A DNA stretch of 64,000 nucleotides from Zoogloea sp035335645 (GTDB taxonomy: Bacteria > Pseudomonadota > Gammaproteobacteria > Burkholderiales > Rhodocyclaceae): the NCBI GenBank assembly GCA_035335645.1, contig DAOQMM010000002.1, forward strand, positions 1 to 64,000. The letters are read 5' to 3'. Position numbers and translations under genes: made by a program. Each line of letters begins with the position of its first letter. Position 1 is the stretch's first letter. This document shows, in pieces, positions 24,010-31,537 of this stretch. The notes beneath the pieces were generated by a model. It did not search any database, had not been told where the DNA came from, and saw only the letters and a list, made by a program, of their open reading frames with translations.

Positions 24010-25112
24010 CAGATCACCCAGTTCGGTGCCGCGGCTGCGGCAGCCTCCTGACGTTCGAACACCTTGAGACGGGACGGTTGCAGGCGCACCGCCTGGCCTT
24101 CTTTCAGGCCCAGGCGGTGGACGTCGTCGCGGGGCAGGTCCACTTCGTAAAGCTGCCCGCCGGCGCCATTGAGCCCATCCAGTTCGACGCGGGCCACCGC
24201 GCCGAAGGCGAGGATGCGCGACACCCGTGCCGGCACGCCGTCGGCGGCGGCCGGATCGACGACGATGGTGAGTTCGTGGGGCCGGGCGAAGGCAAGCACT
24301 TCGGCGCCCTGCCCCAGCTCCACCCGCTGGCGCGACAGCAGGTCGTCGCCCACGTGCACGGCCTGACCGTCCACGCGGCCGTGGAAGAGATTGACCGCGC
24401 CCAGGAAACCATACACGAAGGGCGAGGCGGGATGGCGATAGACCTCGTCCGGGGTGCCCACCTGCTCCACCTTGCCGTGGTCCATCAGCACCACCCGGTC
24501 GGCCACTTCGAGGGCTTCTTCCTGGTCGTGGGTGACGAACAGGGAGGTGATGTGCAGCTCGTCGTGGAGCCGCCGCAGCCAGCGGCGCAGTTCCTTGCGG
24601 ACCTTGGCGTCGAGGGCGCCGAAGGGTTCGTCCAGGAGCAGCACGCGCGGCTCCACGGCCAGGGCGCGGGCCAGGGCGATGCGCTGGCGCTGGCCGCCGG
24701 AAAGCTGGCTGGGGAAGCGGTCGGCGACCCAGTCGAGCTGCACGAGGCCCAGCAGTTCCTTGACCTTGGCGCGGATCGTCGCGTCCGAAGGGCGCTGGCC
24801 GCGGGGCTTCATGCGCAGGCCGAAGGCCACGTTGTCGAAGACGGTCATGTGGCGGAACAGGGCGTAATGCTGGAACACAAAGCCGACCTGACGCTCGCGC
24901 ACGTGGGTGTGGGAGGCGTCCTGCCCGTCCAGCAGCACCTGGCCGCTGTCGGCCGCTTCGAGCCCGGCGATGATGCGCAGCAGCGTGGTCTTGCCGCAGC
25001 CGGAGGGGCCCAGCAGGGCCACCAGCTGGCCAGTGGGGAAGTCGAGGCTGACGTCGTGCAGGGCGGTGAAGCTGCCGAACTGCTTGTGGATGTTGCGGAC
25101 CTGGATGCTCAT
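24009..25112 (-). CDS. cysA: Sulfate/thiosulfate ABC importer ATPase CysA
   Basis: The ATG at 25112 gives 367 aa beginning MSIQVRNIHKQFGSF; the longer open frame runs into cysW. Walker A is GPSGCGKTT, the signature is LSGGQRQRIALARAL, and Walker B ends LLLDEPFGALDAKVRKEL. A C-terminal regulatory TOBE-type domain follows (about 245-355). It energises sulfate or thiosulfate import through CysT/CysW. Start is 1 bp after the cysW stop. Confidence 0.95.
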   Translation of the reverse strand: MSIQVRNIHKQFGSFTALHDVSLDFPTGQLVALLGPSGCGKTTLLRIIAGLEAADSGQVLLDGQDASHTHVRERQVGFVFQHYALFRHMTVFDNVAFGLRMKPRGQRPSDATIRAKVKELLGLVQLDWVADRFPSQLSGGQRQRIALARALAVEPRVLLLDEPFGALDAKVRKELRRWLRRLHDELHITSLFVTHDQEEALEVADRVVLMDHGKVEQVGTPDEVYRHPASPFVYGFLGAVNLFHGRVDGQAVHVGDDLLSRQRVELGQGAEVLAFARPHELTIVVDPAAADGVPARVSRILAFGAVARVELDGLNGAGGQLYEVDLPRDDVHRLGLKEGQAVRLQPSRLKVFERQEAAAAAAPNWVI

Positions 25113-25113
25113 T

Positions 25114-26001
25114 TCATTCTTCCTTGTTAGCCCGGCCGGCCTGACGCTCGACCCAGGTCTTGATGACCAGGGTGACGAGGGCCAGCAGCGCCAGCAGGGA
25201 GGCCACCGCAAAGGCGGCGGCGAACTGGTATTCGTTGTAGAGGATCTCCACGTGCAGGGGCAGGGTGTTGGTCTGTCCGCGGATGTGCCCGGAGACGACG
25301 CTGACGGCGCCGAATTCGCCCATGGCGCGGGCGTTGCAGAGGATCACGCCGTACAGGAGCCCCCACTTCACGTTGGGCAGGGTCACATGCCAGAAGGTCT
25401 GCCAGCCCCGTGCGCCGAGCACGACGGCGGCTTCCTCTTCCTCACGGCCCTGGGCTTCCATCAGCGGGATCAGTTCCCGCGCGACGAAGGGGAAGGTGAC
25501 AAAAACCGTGGCCAGCACGATGCCCGGGATGGCGAAGATGACCTTCACGTCGTGATCCGACAGCCACGGCCCAAACCAGCCCTGGGCACCGAAGACGAGC
25601 ACGTAGATCAGGCCCGAGACCACCGGCGACACGGAGAACGGCAGGTCGATGAGGGTGATGAGCAGGTGCTTGCCGCGGAACTCGAACTTGGTGATGGCCC
25701 ACGCGGCGGCCACGCCGAAGACGAGATTGAGGGGCACCGCACACAGCGCGGCAGTCAGGGTCAGGGTGATCGCGGACACCGCATCCGGCTCGATCAAGGC
25801 CGCGTAATAGACCGCCCAGCCCTTGCGTAGCGCTTCGTAGAACACCGCCACCAGGGGCAGCAGCAGGAAGACCGCGAAGAAGGCCAGGGCAAGGCCGATG
25901 AGGGTCCACTTGACCCAGGCCGGTTCGCGCGTGGCGGACCTGGATTCGAAGCGTGCCGCATGGTCGAAGACGCCATGCAGCGCAGCCGCAGCGCCTGACA
26001 T
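25114..26001 (-). CDS. cysW: Sulfate ABC importer permease CysW
   Basis: The 295-aa permease has six membrane segments and the EAA loop (EEEEAAVVLGARGWQTFWHVTLPNVKW, seen in part near residues 180-205) that contacts CysA. The start overlaps the cysT stop as TGATG. Length and content match CysW; together with CysT it forms the channel. Confidence 0.94.
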   Translation of the reverse strand: MSGAAAALHGVFDHAARFESRSATREPAWVKWTLIGLALAFFAVFLLLPLVAVFYEALRKGWAVYYAALIEPDAVSAITLTLTAALCAVPLNLVFGVAAAWAITKFEFRGKHLLITLIDLPFSVSPVVSGLIYVLVFGAQGWFGPWLSDHDVKVIFAIPGIVLATVFVTFPFVARELIPLMEAQGREEEEAAVVLGARGWQTFWHVTLPNVKWGLLYGVILCNARAMGEFGAVSVVSGHIRGQTNTLPLHVEILYNEYQFAAAFAVASLLALLALVTLVIKTWVERQAGRANKEE

Positions 26002-26837
26002 CAGCGGGCCCTCCCGGTGCGTTGGGCGGTCCAGGCCTGCAGGCCGTTGATGATCAGCAGCAGGATGAAGGAGAAGATCAGCATGACCACCGCGATCGCC
26101 GTTGCGCCGGCGTAGTCGTACTGCTCAAGCTTGGTGATGATCATAAGCGGAGTGATTTCTGACACGAGGGGGATGTTGCCGGCGATGAAGATCACCGAGC
26201 CGTATTCGCCGACGGCGCGGGCGAAGGCCATGGCGAAGCCGGTCAGGAGGGCCGGGAAGACGGTGGGCAGGACCACATGCAGGAAGGCCTGCCAGCGGTT
26301 GGCGCCGAGGCTGACGGCGGCCTCTTCGTATTCGGTGTCCAGGTCTTCGAGGATGGGCTGCACGGTGCGCACGACGAAGGGCAGGCCGATGAAGATGAGC
26401 GCCACCAGCACCCCCAGGGGCGTGAAGGCCACCTGAATGCCCCAGGGTTCGAGGATCTGCCCAACCCAGCCGTTCTTGGCGTAGAGGGCCGTAAGGGCGA
26501 TGCCCGCCACCGCGGTGGGCAGGGCGAAGGGCAGATCCACCAGGGCGTCCACCAGGCGCTTGCCGGGGAAGGCATAGCGCACCAGCACCCACGCCAGGAG
26601 CAGGCCGAAGACGGCGTTGATCAACGCAGCGATGAGGGAGGCGCCGAAGGACAGGCGGTAGGAGGCGAGCACCCGCGGCGAGGTGGCGGCCTGCCAGAAG
26701 TGTTCAAAGCCGAGGGAACCGGCCTTGAGGAACACCGCCGCCAGGGGGATCAGCACGATCAGGGACAAGTAGGCGACGGTGTAACCCAGACTCAGGCCAA
26801 ATCCGGGCAGTACACGAAGGGATCGGGCGGCGCTCAT
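26001..26837 (-). CDS. cysT: Sulfate ABC importer permease CysT
   Basis: The 278-aa permease has the family features PSPRVL-type periplasmic loop, DLPFALPTAVAGIALT, and the EAA loop EEAAVSLGANRWQAF. It is the second permease of the importer. Its ATG overlaps the stop of the binding-protein gene in an ATGA, and its stop overlaps the cysW start. Confidence 0.94.
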   Translation of the reverse strand: MSAARSLRVLPGFGLSLGYTVAYLSLIVLIPLAAVFLKAGSLGFEHFWQAATSPRVLASYRLSFGASLIAALINAVFGLLLAWVLVRYAFPGKRLVDALVDLPFALPTAVAGIALTALYAKNGWVGQILEPWGIQVAFTPLGVLVALIFIGLPFVVRTVQPILEDLDTEYEEAAVSLGANRWQAFLHVVLPTVFPALLTGFAMAFARAVGEYGSVIFIAGNIPLVSEITPLMIITKLEQYDYAGATAIAVVMLIFSFILLLIINGLQAWTAQRTGRAR

Positions 26838-27859
26838 CGGTGTTTCACTCCGACCTGGTCGTACACGCCGCCATCGGCGAAGTGGACCTTCTGCACCGCA
26901 TCCCAGCCGCCCAGGGCGTCCTCGACGGTGAAGGTCCGGATGCTCGGAAAGCGGCGGGCGTAGTGCTTGAGCACCTGAGGATCGCGGGGACGGAAATGGT
27001 GACGGGCGATGATGTCCTGTCCTTCCGGGGAGAACAGGAAGTTCAGGTAAGCCTCGGCCGCCTTGCGGCTGCCCCGCTTGTCGACCACCTTGCGCACCAC
27101 GGCCACCGGGGCGGCGGCCTCGATGGAGACGGACGGATAGACCACGTCGAACTTGTCGCCCCCCACTTCCTGGTCGATGAGGGTCGCCTCGTTCTCAAAG
27201 GTGACCAGCACATCGCCCACGTCCCGTTGGGTGAAGGTGGTGGTGGCGCCGCGCCCGCCGCCGTCGAGCACCGGGACGTTGGCGAACAAACGGCTGACGA
27301 AATCCCGCGCGCCGGCTTCGTTCCCGGTTTTCTGGAGCGCATAACCCCAGGCGGCCAGATAGGTGTAGCGGCCATTGCCGGAGGTCTTGGGGTTGGGCAC
27401 GATCACCTGCAGGCCCGGCCGGGTGAGGTCGGACCAATCCCTGATGCCCTTGGGGTTGCCCTTGCGCACGAGGAAGATGGTGGTGGTGGTGTAAGGCGTG
27501 GCGCCATGGGGATAGGCCTTGCGCCAGTCGCCGGCGACGAGGCCCGCGCGGGCCAGCACGTCGATGTCCGGTGCCTGGTTCATGGTGACCACGTCGGCCT
27601 CCAGCCCGGCCACAACAGACTGGACCTGCTTGCTGGAGCCGCCGTGGGACTGGTTGATCGTGAGCTTCTCGCCCGTTTGGCGCTGCCATTGGGCGGCAAA
27701 GGCGGGGTTGATGTCCTTGTACAGCTCGCGGGAGACGTCGTAGGAGACGTTCAGCAGGGTCGTGTCGGCGTGGGCCGCGGTCACGCCGAGGAGCGCCGAG
27801 CTGGCCATCAGCGCACGCCACGTACGGCGGCTCAATCGGATCGAAGGAAATTGGAACAC
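26834..27859 (-). CDS. sbp: Sulfate-binding periplasmic protein (Sbp/CysP)
   Basis: The 341-aa protein has a signal peptide of about 31 residues ending VTAAHA-DT and the sulfate-binding family signatures LLNVSYDVSRELY, NQSHGGSSKQ and NPKTSGNGRYTYLAAWGY. It captures sulfate in the periplasm for CysTWA. It is the first gene of the five-gene operon, and the transcript start is expected within the AT-rich stretch at 27880-27980. I use sbp because sulfate and thiosulfate specificity cannot be separated by eye; cysP is an equal option. Confidence 0.93.
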   Translation of the reverse strand: MFQFPSIRLSRRTWRALMASSALLGVTAAHADTTLLNVSYDVSRELYKDINPAFAAQWQRQTGEKLTINQSHGGSSKQVQSVVAGLEADVVTMNQAPDIDVLARAGLVAGDWRKAYPHGATPYTTTTIFLVRKGNPKGIRDWSDLTRPGLQVIVPNPKTSGNGRYTYLAAWGYALQKTGNEAGARDFVSRLFANVPVLDGGGRGATTTFTQRDVGDVLVTFENEATLIDQEVGGDKFDVVYPSVSIEAAAPVAVVRKVVDKRGSRKAAEAYLNFLFSPEGQDIIARHHFRPRDPQVLKHYARRFPSIRTFTVEDALGGWDAVQKVHFADGGVYDQVGVKHR

Positions 27860-27935
27860 GGCGACTCCTGGGGTTCTGATGATTTCCCGGAAGTCTAAGC
27901 AGCACCCGTCGGAGCGCTAACCAATAAATCCTGCG

Positions 27936-27962
27936 TTCTTTATTCTCTGGGGCGATAAAGAA
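27936..27962 (-). promoter_or_regulatory. LysR-type operator upstream of sulfate operon
   Basis: TTCTTTAT-N11-ATAAAGAA is a perfect 8-bp inverted repeat with the T-N11-A spacing of LysR-family sites. It lies 77-103 bp before the binding-protein start codon in AT-rich DNA. The operon encodes a CysB-like LysR regulator, the obvious ligand. Confidence 0.6.
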
Positions 27963-28040
27963 TGGAGATTTTAATTCTCCGCTGTTCTTTTCCGGCACCA
28001 TTCAGCGTGCCATCGCCTCAAGCGTCTGCACCTCCGGACG

Positions 28041-28078
28041 CCCAGAGCCCCGGTCGGTTTCCCGACCGGGGCTCTGGG
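28041..28078. terminator. Perfect 17-bp hairpin with TTTC loop, no T-run
   Basis: CCCAGAGCCCCGGTCGG pairs perfectly with 28062-28078 across a TTTC loop. There is no adjacent T-run on either strand. It lies downstream of the acnB terminator and upstream of the sulfate operon promoter, so it may be a second barrier, an RNA-stabilising element or part of a small RNA. Confidence 0.45.
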
Positions 28079-28154
28079 TGAACCAGGTTCATGAGACAGG
28101 AGGCGACGAGATCTTCCAGAATCATCCGGTGGGTCTTGCCGTAAGTGCCAAGTG

Positions 28155-28190
28155 AAAAAGGCCCCGCCGGTTTCCCGGCGGGGCCTTTTT
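28155..28190. terminator. Bidirectional intrinsic terminator after acnB
   Basis: AAAAAGGCCCCGCCGG pairs with CCGGCGGGGCCTTTTT across a TTTC loop, giving a GC stem flanked by A/T runs on both strands. It lies 45 bp beyond the acnB stop at 28235 and is a textbook intrinsic terminator. Confidence 0.92.
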
Positions 28191-28234
28191 CGTATTGCTA
28201 CGGTCGACCGGCAAAAGCCGGCCATGATCGCAAC

Positions 28235-30832
28235 TTACATTTCAACCGTTTCAGCCACTTCCACGAAGGCCGGGATCTGGTCGAAGTTCATGTAGCGATA
28301 CACGTCGGCAGCCTTGGCGTTCACCAGCTTGATCTGCTCCATGTACTCTTCCTTGGTCACGATACGGCCGGCCAGGGCGCACATGGCGGCCAGTTCGGCG
28401 GAGCCGAGGTAGACGCGGGTGTCGATGCCCAGACGGTTCGGGAAGTTACGGGTAGAGGTGGAGATCGCGGTGGAACCCTTGCGGATCTGCGCCTGGTTGC
28501 CCATGCACAGGGAGCAGCCCGGCATTTCCATGCGGGCGCCGGCCTTGCCGAGGACGCTGTAGTAGCCTTCTTCGGTCAGGATCAGGGCGTCCATCTTGGT
28601 CGGCGGGGCGATCCACAGGCGGGCCGGGATGTCGCTCTTGCCGTCCAGCACCTTGCCGGCCGCACGGAAGTGGCCGATGTTGGTCATGCAGGAGCCGATG
28701 AAGACTTCGTCGATCTTGTCGCCGGCGACTTCGGACAGCACCTTGACATCGTCCGGGTCGTTCGGGCAGGCCAGGATCGGCTCGGTGACTTCGGCCAGGT
28801 CGATTTCGATGACTGCGGCGTACTGGGCGTTGGCGTCACCCTTCAGCAGGACGCCGTTGGCGATCCAGTCTTCCATGGCGGCGATGCGGCGCTTGAGGGT
28901 GCGGGGATCCTCGTAGCCTTCCGCGATCATCCACTTCATCAGGGTGATGTTGGAACGCATGTACTCGACGATCGGCTCCTTGTTGAGGGCGATCGCACAG
29001 GCAGCGGCGGAACGCTCGGCAGCGGCGTCGGACAGTTCGAAGGCCTGTTCGACCTTCAGATCCGGCAGACCTTCGATTTCGAGGATGCGGCCGGAGAAGA
29101 TGTTCTTCTTGCCCTTCTTCTCGACGGTCAGCAGGCCGGCCTTGATGGCCCACAGGGGGATGGCGTTGACCAGATCACGCAGGGTGATGCCGGGCTGCAT
29201 CTGGCCCTTGAAGCGCACCAGCACGGATTCGGGCATGTCCAGCGGCATCACGCCGGTGGCGGCCGCGAAGGCGACCAGACCGGAGCCGGCCGGGAAGGAG
29301 ATGCCGATCGGGAAGCGGGTGTGGGAGTCGCCACCGGTGCCGACGGTATCCGGCAGCAGCAGACGGTTGAGCCAGGAGTGGATCACGCCGTCGCCCGGAC
29401 GCAGGGCCACACCGCCGCGGTTGGCGATGAAGGTCGGCAGTTCGCGGTGCATCTTGACGTCTACCAGCTTGGGATAGGCCGCGGTGTGGCAGAAGGACTG
29501 CATGACCATGTCGGCGGAGAAGCCGAGGCAGGCCAGATCCTTCAGTTCGTCGCGGGTCATCGGGCCGGTGGTGTCCTGGGAGCCGACGGTGGTCATCTTG
29601 GGCTCGCAGTAGGTGCCCGGCAGGATGCCCTTGCCTTCCGGCAGGCCACACGCGCGGCCGACCATCTTCTGGGCCAGGGAGTAACCGGTGCCCGGATCGT
29701 TGGGCTGCTGGGGCAGGCGGAACAGGGTGGAGACCGGCAGGCCCAGGGCTTCACGGGCCTTGGAGGTGAGACCGCGACCGATGATCAGGGGGATGCGGCC
29801 ACCGGCGCGGACTTCGTCGAGGATGACGAGGGTCTTGAGCTGGGATTCGGCGATGGTGGCACCGTTCTTGGTGGCGGTGACCTTGCCGGAGGCGGCGTCG
29901 ATCTTCAGCTCGATCTCGTCGCCCATGTCCATCTGGCCAGCGTCAATCTCGATGGGCAGCGCGCCGGCATCTTCCATGGTGTTGAAGAAGATCGGGGCGA
30001 TCTTGGAGCCCAGGCACACACCGCCGAAGCGCTTGTTCGGGACGAAGGGGATGTCTTCGCCGGTGAACCACAGCACCGAGTTGGTGGCGGACTTGCGGGA
30101 GGAGCCGGTACCGACCACGTCACCCACGTAAGCGATCAGGTTGCCCTTGGCAGCGAGGGCTTCGAGCTGCTTGATGGGGCCGCGGGAACCCGGCTCATCG
30201 GCTTCGATGCCCGGACGCGGGTTCTTCAGCATGGCCAGGGCGTGCAGCGGGATGTCCGGGCGGGACCAGGCGTCCGGCGCGGGGGACAGGTCGTCGGTGT
30301 TGGTCTCGCCGGTGACCTTGAAGACGGTCAGCTTCTGGACGGCGGGGACTTCGGGACGGGAGGTGAACCACTCGGCGTCGGCCCAGGACTGCATCACGGC
30401 CTTGGCGTTGGCGTTGCCGGCCTTACCGAGTTCGGCGACGTCGTGGAAGTAGTCGAAGACCAGCAGGGTCTTCTTGAGGCCTTCGGCGGCCACGGCACCC
30501 ACTTCTGCGTCGGCGAGCAGGTCGATCAGGGGCTTGACGTTGTAACCGCCGAGCATGGTGCCCAGCAGTTCGGTGGCCTTGGCGCGGGAGACAAGACCGC
30601 AGGCCAGCTCGCCCTTGGCGACCTTGGCGAGGAACTCGGCCTTGACCTTGGCAGCGTCGTCCACGCCGGCGGGAACGCGATAGGTCAGCAGTTCCACCAG
30701 GAAGGCTTCTTCGCCGGCCGGCGGATTTTGCAGCAGCGCAACCAGATCCTGGGCTTGCTTTTTGGACAGGGGCAGCGGCGGGATGCCAAGGGCAGCGCGC
30801 TCGGCAACATGCTGGCGGTAGGCTTCAAGCAT
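28235..30832 (-). CDS. acnB: Aconitate hydratase B
   Basis: The ATG at 30832, with AAGGA about 9 nt upstream, gives 865 aa starting MLEAYRQHVAERAALGIPPLPL, the standard AcnB N-terminus with its HEAT-like domain. The frame stays open 174 nt upstream, but that part is the mRNA leader. The swivel domain and then the iron-sulfur catalytic domains follow; cluster Cys lie in the FCHTAAYP segment and in the C-terminal GCSLCMGNQAQ motif. It interconverts citrate and isocitrate in the TCA cycle; AcnB apo-protein also binds mRNA in E. coli. It ends at a strong terminator. Confidence 0.97.
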   Translation of the reverse strand: MLEAYRQHVAERAALGIPPLPLSKKQAQDLVALLQNPPAGEEAFLVELLTYRVPAGVDDAAKVKAEFLAKVAKGELACGLVSRAKATELLGTMLGGYNVKPLIDLLADAEVGAVAAEGLKKTLLVFDYFHDVAELGKAGNANAKAVMQSWADAEWFTSRPEVPAVQKLTVFKVTGETNTDDLSPAPDAWSRPDIPLHALAMLKNPRPGIEADEPGSRGPIKQLEALAAKGNLIAYVGDVVGTGSSRKSATNSVLWFTGEDIPFVPNKRFGGVCLGSKIAPIFFNTMEDAGALPIEIDAGQMDMGDEIELKIDAASGKVTATKNGATIAESQLKTLVILDEVRAGGRIPLIIGRGLTSKAREALGLPVSTLFRLPQQPNDPGTGYSLAQKMVGRACGLPEGKGILPGTYCEPKMTTVGSQDTTGPMTRDELKDLACLGFSADMVMQSFCHTAAYPKLVDVKMHRELPTFIANRGGVALRPGDGVIHSWLNRLLLPDTVGTGGDSHTRFPIGISFPAGSGLVAFAAATGVMPLDMPESVLVRFKGQMQPGITLRDLVNAIPLWAIKAGLLTVEKKGKKNIFSGRILEIEGLPDLKVEQAFELSDAAAERSAAACAIALNKEPIVEYMRSNITLMKWMIAEGYEDPRTLKRRIAAMEDWIANGVLLKGDANAQYAAVIEIDLAEVTEPILACPNDPDDVKVLSEVAGDKIDEVFIGSCMTNIGHFRAAGKVLDGKSDIPARLWIAPPTKMDALILTEEGYYSVLGKAGARMEMPGCSLCMGNQAQIRKGSTAISTSTRNFPNRLGIDTRVYLGSAELAAMCALAGRIVTKEEYMEQIKLVNAKAADVYRYMNFDQIPAFVEVAETVEM

Positions 30833-31147
30833 TGGTATGTCCTTCCTAGACGGTGGGTTGTGTATGAAGTGATTGCTGACTTGAGCGACCGGCCGCTGGG
30901 GCCCGATGCGCCTCTCCCGATGTGACCGGACCTTTTGGAACATCATGCGGTCCTGAGTCTTATATATATTATATTTTACTTCTTCCCCGGATGTGCGCCT
31001 GCACAATTCAAAAATCTGTCCGGTCCCGGCTGTCCCACCAATCGGGGCCGGCCGGTACGGGAATTGCCGGATGCAACAGCTTCTTCATTCGCGGAGCCGA
31101 TCATGGTACGCCTTTGACGACGGGACGGGGATACGGCAGGGAGCGGC
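30833..31147. other. acnB leader and upstream region
   Basis: About 315 bp without a gene. It contains an AT-rich block (30958-30980) with a TATAAT on the minus strand and a TGTGC-gcct-GCACA inverted repeat (30992-31005) about 20 bp upstream of it, where a regulator could sit. The implied acnB leader is about 125 nt. No terminator for the receiver gene is obvious. Confidence 0.55.
30968..30973 (-). promoter_or_regulatory. Candidate -10 element for acnB
   Basis: TATAAT on the minus strand in the only strongly AT-rich stretch upstream of acnB. No good -35 lies 17 bp upstream; the adjacent TGTGC/GCACA repeat overlaps that position, suggesting an activator-dependent promoter. Confidence 0.45.
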
Positions 31148-31537
31148 TCAGCCGGTCAGAACACTGGCCAGGACCGCTTCCATGGCGCCCATCGTGACCG
31201 GCTTGATCAACAGGTCGTCGAATCCCGCTGCCAGGAGGCCCTGCTTCTCGTCGGGCAGCGCATGGGCAGTATAGGCAATCACGGGCAGGCTGCTGAAGAC
31301 CGCGTCGCTGCGGATGCGGGCCAGCACCTCTTCCCCGGACATGCCGGGCATGCTGATGTCGAGCAGCACCGCGTCGTAGCGGTTCGCCGCGATCAGGGCC
31401 AGGGCCGTAGCACCGTCGGCGGCCTGGTCGGACGTGATGCCGAGACGCTTGGTGAAGGCCGCAGCCAGTGTACGGTTGATGGGATTGTCGTCCACGATCA
31501 GGACATGTTTGTCCTGGAATGTCAGGGGGCTGCTCAT
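31148..31537 (-). CDS. Single-domain response regulator (CheY-like)
   Basis: The 129-aa protein is a bare receiver domain: acidic pocket VDDNP, phospho-acceptor Asp60 in VLLDISMPGMSG, Thr90 in AYTA and Lys112 in LIKPV. It lacks an output domain. Its ATG overlaps the stop of the upstream sensor kinase by 4 nt (ATGA), so it is that kinase's partner and is probably a phosphorelay intermediate or acts by protein contact. Confidence 0.92.
   Translation of the reverse strand: MSSPLTFQDKHVLIVDDNPINRTLAAAFTKRLGITSDQAADGATALALIAANRYDAVLLDISMPGMSGEEVLARIRSDAVFSSLPVIAYTAHALPDEKQGLLAAGFDDLLIKPVTMGAMEAVLASVLTG

Larger units (their letters stand above)
27860..28234. other. Intergenic control region of the sulfate operon and acnB end
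   Basis: These 375 bp contain no convincing gene. The part nearest the binding-protein gene (27900-27990) is unusually AT-rich and holds a LysR-type palindrome and a small GGAGA/TCTCC inverted repeat (27964-27980). Farther away are two long perfect hairpins with the same TTTC loop. Short open frames between the hairpins on the minus strand have no family resemblance. Confidence 0.7.

Noticed and set aside
27971..28225. Minus-strand small open frames between the sulfate operon and acnB
   Set aside because: They run through the two hairpins, lack ribosome sites and have arginine-rich random-looking translations.
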